From: Mauremys mutica
Taxonomy: Eukaryota; Chordata; Testudines; Geoemydidae
DNA: 64,000 nt
Assembly (NCBI RefSeq): GCF_020497125.1
Contig: NC_059082.1
Location: 20,635,965 to 20,699,964, forward strand
Reading direction: 5' to 3'
In this document: piece after piece, positions 23,001 to 35,098 of the stretch
Layout of the letters: each line of letters begins with the position of its first letter
How positions within the stretch are numbered: the stretch's first letter is position 1
Position numbers and translations under genes: made by a program
The notes under the pieces: generated by a model
Told to the model about the DNA's origin: nothing
Databases searched by the model: none
Seen by the model: the letters and a program-made list of their open reading frames with translations, nothing else

Positions 23001-24911
23001 TAACGAGATCATATGGAAATATATTTCACTGGCCTGGCTCAGCCATTGAACAAAAATATTGAAATCATTTCATTTTCCTTTGGCCCCAGATATCCTAACA
23101 ATGTGTCTCCAGCCTGTGTGCAGCTTTTGCAGGCAGAACTGGACTTGTCCATCATGCACATATTGGAGCAGTTAAGTTGAAATAAGCTTTCACTGTCTTG
23201 GCAAAAGTCCCTACATTTGGATATAGGGGGATTGATGAAAGGGCATTTTCACTCCTCTCCCACCCACCCTCTGTTACCAGATTTGCCCATTACTTTGGGG
23301 TATGCTCATTTATTCGGGTTACTTTTCTGGGGAAGGGGATTCTGTAATTCTGTCAATGTGCTGCTTGTGTCCCTTGTGTGTTCATACGGAGCTCTACTTC
23401 TCCCTTCTGCAAGTCCCCTCCCAATGGAGCTATCCTGCAGGACCTAGGTTCCCTAGGGCTGGGTTTCTCCAGCCCAAGAACCGGATGAACACACACCCAC
23501 CCACACATACATTAACAGAGCAAGTCTGAGCGGACCGGGTCAATCAGCACTGTCAAGCTGACCCCTTATATGTCCCTGGACTCACTGGGCTGGATGAAGC
23601 AGCACTTTCAAGCTGTTACCCTTATGCGTCCCGGATTCAGCACGTCCCTATTCCCACCTTCACAACACAATTGTACTGGCAGTAACCTACTTGATGAGCA
23701 AACCCCACAGTATTTTGGGCACTGCAGGGATCTTTAGCTTAGGTAAAAGAAGCGTTGCTGCAGAGTAAATGGGGGAAGCTAAAAACACAAAAGAATAAGG
23801 TTCAGCAAGAGAGAGAGAAGCAACCAGCTTAACCATACAAGTTATTTATTGAATACTGGTGATAACTACACAAGGAGGGCTAAACCAACATAACATACAT
23901 TATTAAAGGTTAATACCTAAGGTAGAAAGGAAAAATGAAAAGAGAGAGAAGGGGATCTCACCAATCCCTGAAGCTTGAACTGGTCGGGGTTCCCAGATGA
24001 TGCTGGTAGCTGAGGGTCCTGAGGGCAGGAGGCAGGCAGAGTCCCCAGCACGATCAGTCAGGAGAGTATGGAGTCCTAGTGGAACTGATGCAGAGTTTGG
24101 ATCTAAGCATCAGAACCCTGACTGGAGGGTGAGTAGGGATTTTTGTAGAGAAAATACAATAGTTCAAGGGAGAACAATAGATTTGTTTATAGGTAAGGCT
24201 GATAACTCAAGGGTTTTCTTTAGACTAGACAAAAGGAGTTGATCACTCTTGGCTATGGGTGGTGTTTTCTTCCAGGGAGCACACAATGCAACTAGGCTGC
24301 TTCAGTATTTGGATATCAATTAAGGATTCATTACTAGAATTGGTCTGATAATTGCTGAGCTGGGTGTGTGCAGACATAGGTTCATTAGCATCTGGAGCAG
24401 AGATTCCCATGATGCAGTGCTTCCCTGCTTTTTCTGGGCCCAGAATTCAGTGTGGTTCTTGGTTCTCCATTCTGTATACAAATTGAGATGTCTTCCTGCC
24501 CCATCTTTCATGCAGATGAGGCTAGGGGAGTTGTCTCTGCTCTCCGTTCTGTATGCTAATGGAGATGTCTTAATCTTGTCACCCTTGTCATGAGGGGTCT
24601 AGGTGTATCTCCCAACACCCTTCACTGCTCTCTGCAAGTTTTTTCCTCTGATGGGTTTTGGTTTAAGCAGAGGCTGGGGGGTGGGGGAGAGTCTTCCATG
24701 AGTCAGGCTGGATACTGCACCCTGGTTCCCCAAGAACACAGAGGTGTCTGGTATCACCTCCGCCAATCATATTGCAAAGCCCATCTCTGTGCTCAGCTGT
24801 TTGCTTGCTGCCGTGGCATATTTGTTATATTTATGGCTTAATTTGGAGGATATGTCTGTTTAATCTTTATATTAGTCAGTTTATTTTGTATTGTTCTTTA
24901 GATGTTCTCTA
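23001..24911. other. Intergenic, possible unclassified repeat
   Basis: No gene. About 23480-24620 looks like repeat-derived sequence, possibly from a retroelement, but I could not identify ends or coding parts. Confidence 0.4.
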
Positions 24912-25670
24912 GGGGCCTGATCCAAAGCTTATTAAATTTGGGCCAGTGAGAGAATTAGAATGACTATATATCCCAGTGGTTAGGCTGCTCTCCTGGGTGG
25001 TAAGTGACTCAAGTTCAAATCCCTGCTCCATATCAGGCATAAGGGGGAACTGAACCTGTCTCCCACATCCTGGGTGAATTCTCTAAGCACTGCATTAATG
25101 GTTATAACAGGGGGGTACTTCTCCAGCTGTTCTAGGTGTGCTCAAAACCCGAGGCTGCTCTAGACAATCTGCTGCCCTGTCCTCATAGGCCTGGGGTGGC
25201 AGGTTTGGCCTGGCTACCAAGTAGCTGATTGTAAGCAAGGTTTGGGCTATCTTTTAAAGATGGGGTGGGATTTTTACCTACTTGTACCTACCTCAGGCTT
25301 TTTGCTTATCTCGGTGCTTTTTTTTTTCTTGGACCAGACCTTGCCCCCCATGACAAGTGCGATGGTGCTGGGATGCAAACCCCACCCTGCATGATTGGAT
25401 GGCTTTTTTAGACCAATCAAGCTATTTTCTTTGAAATTTAGTGGCTGCTGGGCCTCTCTCATGATGCTATCAGCATGCCCGGCAGCAGACATTTAAGTGG
25501 CTTGTGGACCTTAATAGCGGAACGTACATGCCTAGGAACTTTAGATGGCTGCAGGGGTTGTGTGAGTGCTGGTGGCAAGCTGGCAACTAAATGTTGGACC
25601 TAGGTGCCTAAGATAGCAGTTAGATTCCTAAATCACCCTTGTGAATCCAGCCCTAAATGCCTATGTCACT
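24912..25670. repeat. Unclassified interspersed repeat with tRNA-like parts, copy 1
   Basis: Contains AGTGGTTAGGCTGCTC and AGTTCAAATCCCTGCTCC, which resemble tRNA A and B boxes, then GGACCTAGGTGCCTAAG, and ends TGTGAATCCAGCCCTAAATGCC. A second, heavily interrupted copy is at about 53430-56280 and ends TGTGACTCTAGCCCTCAATGCC. Class unknown to me. Confidence 0.55.
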
Positions 25671-26649
25671 TTCAAAACGGTAGACTCCCAAGTCATCGAG
25701 GTGCTTTTAAAAATGCTACCCATTGTGTTTAAGGCACGTACTAGTGATCTGCACTGCAGATCTCAGGAAGAATTAGGTCTGAAGTACTGGCGGTTTTTTC
25801 AGCTATATAAGGAACAGCACATTTCGCATGTAAATAAGACCCCAAACTCTCCCACTCAACCACTGAGCTTTTCAACTCTTTTGAAATTATAAACACTGTT
25901 AGAACAAGCTGCCGTCATGTACACAATGCTTAGATGGCAAGGAAATGCAGTTCATGCAGTATTTACATTACCCCAGTAAACAAAGACAAGTAAAATGTTT
26001 TACTTGTTATCATCAGTTCCAAAGAAAAGCAATGACTATTACAGCACTTGCTGTAATCATGTTAGCAGTTCTGAACATGTCTGTGTTTTTGTCACTTTTT
26101 CTAAGACCTTTTTATAAGATGTTTCTTATGTTTAATGGCACGTAACTCTGACTCTGGTTTTGAGAACATAGCACGCAATATTGTTTCATGATTTATTTTT
26201 TAAAAGGGCCAGATTCTCTGTGGGTGTAAATGGCACCTCTTGGTTTTTATCTAGAAAGGGTTTTACAGCTACTCATAAGAAACAATGGGAGGAATGCTAA
26301 AAAACATACGTGGCCCTGAGATGGATGATTTGTGGACCATTGTCTCATCGCCTGAATTCTAAACAGTGGTCAGGTTAACAGGGATAATCTTTGTAATAAG
26401 TTGAAGTCCCTAAGCCAAATTCAACCCTGGTGTAACTCCACTAAAGTTAAGTCAAAACTGTTAATACTATTCATATAAAATGCACTTGCATTGACATTGA
26501 TATGTGGGGATTTGGATTATGGAGAAACTTTAGAAACAGTGAGACTCTTTAACAAAACTCTTTACATGAGACAAAAGCTACTTCTAGGAGTTAGTGATTA
26601 CTAAGAAGGTATTTAAAGATAGCTTACAAACATAAGGAACATTAACTTA
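25671..26649. other. Intergenic, no gene seen
   Basis: No gene or recognisable repeat apart from a short old scrap near 26405-26460. Confidence 0.5.
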
Positions 26650-26659
26650 TTACCTGAGG

Positions 26660-26840
26660 TAGGAAGCATTGTTGTCTAGTGACTAGAGCACAGAACTAGG
26701 AATTGAGTTCTTGGTTCCATTCCCAGCTCTATCACTCACTCACTCAACCTCTCTGTGCCCCAGTTACCCCATCTGAAAAATGGGGAGAGTGTTTGCCTAC
26801 ATTATGGGAGTGTTGTGAAGCTGAGTTAATCTCTGAGGAA
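26660..26840 (+). repeat. MIR SINE
   Basis: Nearly full MIR: TAGTGACTAGAGCACAGAAC, TTCCATTCCCAGCTCTATCA, CAACCTCTCTGTGCCCCAGTT, CATCTGAAAAATGGGGAG, TTGTGAAGCTGAGTTAA. Confidence 0.88.
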
Positions 26841-27499
26841 AGGAGCTGTGGAAATCCATGCTGAGGGTGTCATATAAAACATACAGTTCTGCTACACTGC
26901 TGCACATAACACTTTGTAACATATAATTTACAGGGGATCAAGTTCATTTCACATACAAAAGGCCCCTGGTTGACTATATAGTGTAAGGCCTTCAGGACGT
27001 GGATCATGCCTTCATATGCATTTATACAGTACATAATACAGTGGTGCCCTAATCTTGATTGGGCCCTTTAAGCATTGCTGCAATTTGCATAATATAAATA
27101 ATCACTTAATCTGTTTCACCTGTATACTATTAAGTGGAACACAAGCAACTCATAATAGAAAATAATAAACAGACTCTAGTGTGTGCGTAGGTACACCATT
27201 TCATAAAAATACACATGCAGAAGACAAGGCATTGAACAAAACAGCCCTGCATAAAACTAGGCATTCACTTAAGGGAAGAAAAATGTCACGGAAAGCTGCA
27301 AGATTATTAGCTTTATTATGCATGAGGAGCAGGCAAGGAAGATGTTACAAGAGGAACAGAGACATTATTCAAATGTCTTGGAAGACAGACCATCATTGCC
27401 AGTGGAGAGAGAAAAGGCTTCCAGAGGACTAGAGTAGCATCTCAAACATTAAATTATAAGGGGACTGAAGCTTTAACTTTAAAAAGTATGTTAGAGTTT

Positions 27500-27569
27500 G
27501 GTTCTAGCCCACGAAAGCTTATACCCAAATACATTTGTTAGTCTCTAAGGTGCCACAAGGACTCCTCAT
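27500..27569 (+). mobile_element. Short Penelope-like insertion, 70 bp
   Basis: Flanked by the 11-bp repeat tgttagagttt (27489-27499 and 27570-27580). It starts within hammerhead stem II (TAGCCCACGAAAGCTTATAC) and continues to TTTGTTAGTCTCTAAGGTGC. It is the third copy in this window, truncated inside the ribozyme. Confidence 0.75.
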
Positions 27570-27908
27570 TGTTAGAGTTTCTGTGTTGTTTATTATTGGA
27601 GATTGCCTTTTCCCCAAATACTTAGATTCTGTATAGTTCATATGGAAGTCAACCATCCTTCAGACACTTCAAGGTTCTTCAGGAATTAGAGGGAAACAGA
27701 GACAGCCCTAGGTTTTGTGGGGTCTTTGTGTGAAATGAGATATGCTGGGCCCCAGGCAGACACTGATACCCGCAAAGACACATTGGGCCGGAGGGGAGTT
27801 TTGACAGCTGAACTGGTTTTAGAAATGTGTTAGTAGAAGAATGTGGGAGAGTTCTGTGAGGGCAATCAGGGCACTGTCACTATGAGACTCAGAAGGTTTG
27901 GACCTAAG

Positions 27909-28057
27909 ATTCATTATTATTATTATTACTATTATTATTTATTTATTATTGTTGCCGCAGCATCTAGGATACCTACTCATGCATCAGGACGCCGTTGTGC
28001 TAGGCAATATACAAACACAAAACAAAGAGATGGTCCTGCCCTACAAAGCTTATTGTC
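27909..28057 (-). repeat. L2/MIR-type 3' tail fragment with (ATT)n
   Basis: An (ATT)n/(TTA)n tract then GTTGTGCTAGGCAATATAC and AGATGGTCCTGCCCTACAAAG, the reverse complement of an L2/MIR-like 3' end. Related to 19826-19980. Confidence 0.65.
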
Positions 28058-28060
28058 TAA

Positions 28061-28312
28061 GACCTTGTCTACACTCCCTGCCTTCAAGTGTAGATACAGT
28101 TTATATCAGAAAAAAAAAATCTGGTATATCTTATACCACATCCCCAAGCAAAGTAAGCCATGCTGCCAAAAGAACTTTTTTGCCAGTCTACCCTAGGAGT
28201 TTTACCAGCATAGCTATGTCACCAAAAAATAAAATTAAAAAAATCACACGCTAGCCCACTCCCTGCCACGGACAAAGCTATGCTGGCAAAACATTTTAGT
28301 GTAGACCAAGCC
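28061..28312. mobile_element. Harbinger-type MITE, 252 bp
   Basis: Ends GACCTTGTCTACACTCC and, in reverse complement, GGCTTGGTCTACACTAAA. The triplet TAA lies at both edges (28058-28060 and 28313-28315), exactly the Harbinger target. Confidence 0.85.
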
Positions 28313-28315
28313 TAA

Positions 28316-30545
28316 ACAGTTAATCATAGTGGACCAGCAGTCGGTGTGTGTGTGTATTGTGTGTGCAGGTGGTTTCATGCTGTAATGGGACATTGATAGA
28401 GGTGGGGCCTCCAAGAGTACAGGGCCGTGTACATTGTCCAAATGGGCCATTCCTGTGGCCAAACTGGGGGTGAGCTTAAACAGAAAGCAGAGGTGTTCCC
28501 ATTTCAGACAAGGAGTTAGCACACTAGGAGAGAGGATGGTTGTGTAGTTAAAGGGTGTAGGGTTCTGTTCCTGCCTATCCTGAGCAGAAATTCCAGTTGA
28601 AAATGTCCAACTTGTTCCAATAGCCCAACTAGATTATGGAATCAATCAGAATATTTATTTGGTCTACTGGTTCCTCAGGCAAGTGAAACTAGTAGAAAGC
28701 AACAGAAACTATTTGAAAGATTCTAACAGAGGGTACATAGCAAATGAAGATATGATTGTAGCGCGGGTAGGCTTGCTTGTGGTGAACTCCATGCGGCCAC
28801 ATCTTCACTACTGTTGTTACCTTGGCTAGTGAGATTAAAGCCAGTATGGGTATGCCTACTGATGCTACAATCACAGTTTAATTTATTGTGCAGGCATACC
28901 CTGTATCTACTGGACTTTACACTAGGGCTGCCACAATCCTGCTGAATCTTAATCGCTCTCTGCCTCAGTTTCTCCATCTGTAAAGTGGGGTTAAGGAGAC
29001 TTCCCAGGTATACAGGGGTCTTAATTCGTTCATATTGCCAAGGGATCCGAGATCCTGTGATAGAAGTTGCTGTTAAAATCCAAAATGGTATAAAGAGCAA
29101 TTAGTGGACTTGTATTTTACTTTTTTTCTGAATATGAAAGTTTAAATATTTAACCAGGTGACCCAGAGTCCATTGGTATTAATTATTTGTTAAGAGTTTA
29201 AACTGACATTTAGTAAGTATGTTAATTGATATTGCACTAACTGAGGAAGATACCTGTAGTAAGTGCCAATTATCTGCTTCAACATTCCTGGCAATTTGAG
29301 TTTGTTAGTAAGAATCTAATTACACTAGTTTATTGCTGATGGAATTACATGAGGAGTAGATTTCTCTCTTACATACTTAGTAGACCTCAATAAGTGATCC
29401 TTAGCAGTCTGTTGCTATTCAATTAACAAGTAATAACTTCCTTAATGAATCTAATTGAAATGCTCATCTGAGTCCAGTACCTAATATAAAGTGCTCAGGG
29501 TACTTTTCAGCGTGCTAGTCTTGTTTACTTAACAAGAACAAAATGTGGCCACTAAGGATAAGGTGGCTATCATGATGAGAACTCAGGCGGTGTTAATAAA
29601 TCCCTGCCTAACATGATCAGGAACAATTTGCCAGGTTAGTTCTAGGCTGTTTAAATATCTGGGGAATAAACCAAGATATTTGTGCCTGAGGATTTAAACT
29701 CACAGAAAGGATTCTGCAGCATGAAATTCTCTTTCTAGCACATTAGCTCTGCTTCTTGCAGGCACAGTGGATATAAAAACACTTGGTGCTCCACTGGGAT
29801 GGAGCTCTGTAGCTAAACCCTTTGCGATGCTTTGAATATTTTACTTTTAAGTTCTTGTTTTAGTTTGAGTCTTTTAAATAGTTTGTCCCTTCCCCGCTCC
29901 ATCATGATTCTGCACATTTGGTTTAAGTGACTGTTAGGAATGTGATGCTGGATGTATTTAATGACCTTAAACAATGACTACAGTTAAAGGCAAAAAGTGG
30001 AGATATCAGGGGTTTATAGACTTCCATGTATGTATCCAGGAGACCATTTTACCAGTGATGTAGGGAGAGTTCTACTTAATCATCTTGAATTCAGTCTCAG
30101 TCCACAAGCATAACCCCAGTGTGTATGTATTCAGTGAAACCTGTTTTATGTGGCCAACAACAATTGGCTGCTAAGCAGAGAGAGCTTTATAATAAAGGTG
30201 GAGAATAATTGTATGGAGTATGTTTGGGAATATTTTGGGGTGGTCTCTTAGACTAGGATTTTCCTTTATAGGGGTAATCTCTTCTACCGGTTTTATTATA
30301 CATACAATAAAAACAGGCTTGGCCACTGTCATTTGTAGGGTGGGATGCGGGAGAAATGGCTGGTTTCAAAAGCTGTTTTAGGGGGTTCAGAAGTAAAAGG
30401 TCTTTGTTCTTTAAAATGGGAGTTAGCAGGTGATTGGTCTTTGTGGCCAATAAATTGTCCCTCCAGAAAACTAACAATTGAGTGCATTTGGAAAAATGAC
30501 TGTGTGGGCAGTAACCTTTTCTCAAGAATTTTTAGTAGATAGTGT
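28316..30545. other. Intergenic, no gene seen
   Basis: A MIR scrap (CTGCCTCAGTTTCTCCATCT) lies at about 28960-28995. The 29100-29800 stretch lacks repeats and is rich in TAAT words (see findings). Confidence 0.5.
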
Positions 30546-30548
30546 TAA

Positions 30549-30820
30549 GACCTTGGCTACACTTGCAAATTTGCAGCGCTGCAGCAGGGTGTGAAAACAC
30601 ACCCTCTCCAGCGCTGCAAATTGCGGTGCTGCAAAGTGCCAGTGTGGTCAAAGCCCCAGCGCTGGGAGCGCGGCTCCCAGCGCTGTACGTTATTCCCCAC
30701 AGGGAGGTGGAGTACGGACAACGCTGGGAGAGCTCTCTCCCAGCGCTGGCGCTTTGACTACACTTAGCGCTTCAAAGCGCTGCCGTGGCAGCGCTTTGAA
30801 GTGCAAGTGTAGCCAAAGCC
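30549..30820. mobile_element. Palindromic MITE, about 272 bp
   Basis: Ends GACCTTGGCTACACTTGC and, in reverse complement, GGCTTTGGCTACACTTGC are inverted. The inside is rich in AGCGCT words (GCAGCGCTGC, CAGCGCTGG) forming nested hairpins. TAA precedes and TAG follows, so the duplication is imperfect. Termini are close to the Harbinger type. Confidence 0.65.
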
Positions 30821-33800
30821 TAGCTCCATGCCAATGAGTCCTTCATTACTCACTGAGTCAAAAGACCTTAATGATCCCTTTGCAGCTTTGCTGTTTATTG
30901 GAGCAAAAATATGTACATCTTGAAAAAGACTGAGAAATTACACATTAAAAATACTTTAACTTTCATGAACTTCCATTGAACTTCCAAGGTTTAACATTCA
31001 TTGTATAAAATTAATGCTTTGGGCCTCACACAAACTTAAGAAATCTGAAAAAATCAGAGTTCAGGCCAGAGTTCTCAGTGCCAGTTTTTGAAACATGTTT
31101 AGGTTCGAACAACCACAGCAACAACAATCTGCATAAACTTATTAATATTTTAAAATCTCACCCCTTCCAAAAACCCCACCCTGCACAACCAGAATAAACT
31201 AAAAAGTCTCAAAACGATCCACAGCTTTGAAAAATTCAAACATTTTTTAAACGCACAAAATTTTGTAGGTTGTTGGTTCAAAGCCATCCCTTATCTCTAT
31301 GCAATGGCTGTTTGGCCTCTGTGATTTTCTCTGGATGAGGGGTGGTTCAGTCAGCTTTCCGTAGGTGGCATAGTTCTTTCTTGTTGCTGGTGGATTGGTG
31401 GTTCTCACCACAACTGGCACCCTGATTGATGGTCTCAATGGAAAGGCCAAGGGTTAACTGGCCGAATGACTGAGGGGATTTTCAGACCCACAAATGGCAG
31501 TTAGGTGCCCAGCTCCTATTGATGGGATGGGCAGCCCCACACTGGACCAAGGAAGGAAAGATTTAACAGTCTATCCTGTAGGCAGGGCTCAGACCCGCTC
31601 CACCTTGCAACAGTTACCAGAAATATCAAACTTGGAAGGAGGGTATTAAAATGGAGAAATCAGGCTTCTAAGGGAGGCTGCCCTGAGAGAGGGACCTTTG
31701 GTCTGAGGCAAAGAGGACAGGGTGTAGACTGAGCTGCCGCAAGCTATTGGCCTTAGGAGCAGTCATGCAGAGGAGAAGGCTTGGACTGGACTTTATCTTG
31801 TTCATTTGCTTGTTAATAAAGTCAAACCACAAAAAGGGTGTTAGTTTTGACCAGCGCATGCTGAACTGTGGTTTAGAGTAGATGGGAAAGTCTATATAAA
31901 AGCTAGTAATATGCTGGATTTCAGTATAAACTGCTGACCTTGTTCGCCTGTGTGGCATGTGCGGCGAGATTTCTTTAGAAGCCAACATCGTGAAGCTGTC
32001 TACTCTGTCAGCCAATTTCAGATCAAACAATTCCCCCCCCCCCAACTCACATGAGTGGTTTCTAAGTGGTTTTATTCTGGAATGTGACAAACAATATATT
32101 TTTGGCAATTGATTGTACTTTGTGGCTTATGTAATTCTGACTCTTATAACTGAGACTGTTCACGGTGGGCACAGATAAGGACTTTTGAAGTGCATTCTCC
32201 TCCTTGCTGTATACGCATAAATCTCAATGGAATTAAAAGGAGTTTTTTGTTCCTAGGAAGGAGAAAATCCACCTTCGACTAAACATTCCAGCTATGCATA
32301 TACATAATCAGGAACCTGAAGGTGTCGTAACACAGAGCAGACACTCGGGATAGTGGAAATGTAATTTTTTAGATCTTTCCAGACTATCAGCCCCAATTAT
32401 GGAGCAGCTCTGAAATTACATGTGACTTCTTCACAGCTTGTTGTACTTTACATAACCTAGATTTTGATCGTGTCATTTTATGTGCAGGACTCACATGGAG
32501 TTGCATTTTAAGATTGGCTTATGCCCTCTGGGAACTGAACAATGTAGTTCTCTTATGGATGCACACTTCATGCATGTTAAAGAGAATTATTGCCTATTGT
32601 TGTAAAACTAATAGTCTATTTCCAAACTTCCCTCAGCCTGGGGAAGAATGGTTCAAAGTAAGTCCTGAAGATGAAGACTTAAACTTTTATGAGAAAAAAA
32701 GAACTATTCAATATAAAAGGTCTCTCATAAAAATTGGTAAAGCTAACTGATGATTACATTAAACTTTATTCCAATTAAAGTTCAAAAATGAAAATTTCAT
32801 GAATGCTCAAGGATTTTTGATATTTTCCAAAAAGCCTTCAAAGTTCTTAAACTATTCATTTTTGCAAAGAGGAAATTTTGAAAGGTTTTAAAGGTTAAGA
32901 GCAGTAATATAATATATGAAGTTGTAGTTAGTAGAACTGAAGTCCGCTGCAAAATATTGTACTAAAGATGACCCTGATTCCACAAATATTTCTTTGTATG
33001 TTTAACTTTACTTGCCTGAGTAATCTCACTGAGTTCATGTGTATAAAGTTACGTGCATGTGGGATTGGGGCCCAAGCTGTCAATTCAATTTATCTTGTTT
33101 CTCATAGTATGTGCTTTCATAGTGAATGTAAAAGCTATGGAAACTTACAGCCATATTCTCTGTGAATGCACAGCTCTCACAAAAACAATTCTCACAGATG
33201 GAAGTGCTTGTAAATTCACCCAATCATGAAACAGCAACTGTTCCATGTGACTAATTTGACTGTTCATTATTACACAACATAGCTTGAATTTCAAATAGTC
33301 AGTCAAGCCTTAACAAAAAAATGTGAAGATATTCCTTGGCTACATTTGACCAACAAGTACTTTTGAGGAAATCATGATCTCCTGGCTATTTCATGAACAG
33401 AAAGGGAAGTTACATTCATTTCTAATATATTGGTTGTTGTGGCTCACGCACTCAGCTTTACTCTCAATAATTTTACCATATGTGATCAGTAATGTGAGTT
33501 ACAGTCGGGAAATGAGTGTGGTCCAAGTGACCCACTTAAAAACAAAGCCCATCCCTACTTGTCTTGTTAGGTAACTGTTCCATTTCTATCAGAGGCTGTA
33601 TACACTCTAAGAACTGTCATGCAGGTACAGGAACAGAACAATGATCAATTTAGTTTGGTGTCCTGTTTCTGACCATGGTTAAACTGAAATTCTGGAGGTG
33701 GTTTAAAACCCTTTAATGCTTTTAAGCCTGATCCTACAAAACAATCCACTGGTGTGACCCTTTATACCTTTGCACAGTCTATTGATGTCAGTGGGTCTCA

Positions 33801-34959
33801 GCCCTGGCATAAGGGTCTGTGCTAGCAGTTACTTTTGCAGGATTGGGACTGTAAGAGTGTGCAGTATTCTTGCTGTTTAAATTACTCCCCCCCAGTAAAC
33901 CTCTCTCCTTGCTGAGTGATAGGGCCATTTCTGACAATAGCCAGGAAGATTTTTTTCTTCTCCTTCTCTTCCTCAAAGTATTACACAAGAGAGAGCAACA
34001 AAGTATATACAGCTCTCCGTGGCTGACGTCAGGAGCAGATGTGCCAATCTGTTGGGAAAAATTCAGTACCGCCCTAGGAGCATAGGAGTTTCTCTGACTA
34101 CGCCTGGAGGGCCTCATACAGTAGCATGTATATTTTGTTGAGCTACATTAGCTGGATAGCACAATTATCTGGATCCACTTTCCATTTCAAGAAAGAGTTC
34201 CCAAAGCATGTCTGACTGTAGGAAAAAGCAAGCGATCAGGCCATAAATCAGGTCATTGTATGAATTCAGAAAGCACTAGTAAAATCAGAGCTTCCAATAC
34301 ATTTCATTTCAGGCAGAGTAGAAACATCCATCAGTATATGGTTCAGGACAGATTATAATTTCAGATGTGTAGAAGCACAATGCAGTATGTCTCAAAAAAT
34401 TCACAAAGGCGTTTGCATGCAGGCAGCAATGTGTGGCAGACAGTGAAAATAGACTCTGTCCCCCCTCCCCCCAGGCTGGCCGGTGTTCATGATTTTTTAG
34501 AGTAAAAATCCACCTAGTGAAGTGCAAGCCAACAAAAAAGCAGTTCAAGGGTTTTTAGACTTTTTTTGGTTGCTTCCTTTTTTTAATATGAATTTTGAAC
34601 TGCGCAAACAAACTCAGTTGCTCTTCTGGCAATACCTCTTATACTTACAGCTCACATGCCAGTTGAACACCAAATGCTGTGTTTATGAGGCTAGTGGGTC
34701 TTGATTAATTTAAAAATATTTTTCCATCCCATGTAATTTGTATATACTTGGGAAACTACCACGTCTACCTCCCAGGTCCTCCTAACCTTCTCAGGGAAAG
34801 TGCCCTTCAGTGGGATTTCCTTTTCCCTTTATATACTTGCAAGAAGTAAATAAGGCCCGCAGGGCCCACAATGGAAGGTGGAGGAAAAAGTAAAATTCCA
34901 TAAAGGGAAAACTTGATTCAAATACAGAAACTTGACATACTCAATATAATACTTTGACC
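30821..34959. other. Intergenic, no gene seen
   Basis: Frames up to 146 codons occur (minus strand 32108-31668) without resemblance to known proteins. About 31460-31860 contains AATAAAGTCAAACC and may be repeat-derived. Confidence 0.45.
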
Positions 34960-35098
34960 TGAGGATCTCAAAGCATGATGTAAACAGTAAACTGATTCCA
35001 CCCACTTGCCCAAGGTCGCAAAGTGAATCAGTGACAAATATGGGATTAGGACAGACGAGTCCTGACTCCCCATCACCTACCCTAACTCTAAACCACAT
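34960..35098 (-). repeat. MIR-like SINE fragment
   Basis: TTGCCCAAGGTCGCAAAGTG followed by AGGACAGACGAGTCCTGACTC and CTAACTCTAAACCAC is the reverse complement of the MIR 5' and core part. Confidence 0.75.

Noticed and set aside
24970..25020. tRNA-like A and B box words considered as a tRNA gene
   Set aside because: No cloverleaf can be drawn and the words belong to a larger repeat; the same applies to about 53840-53880 and 55490-55540.
31668..32108. Minus-strand 146-codon frame
   Set aside because: No recognisable domain, splice partners or codon pattern; probably chance within repeat-like DNA.
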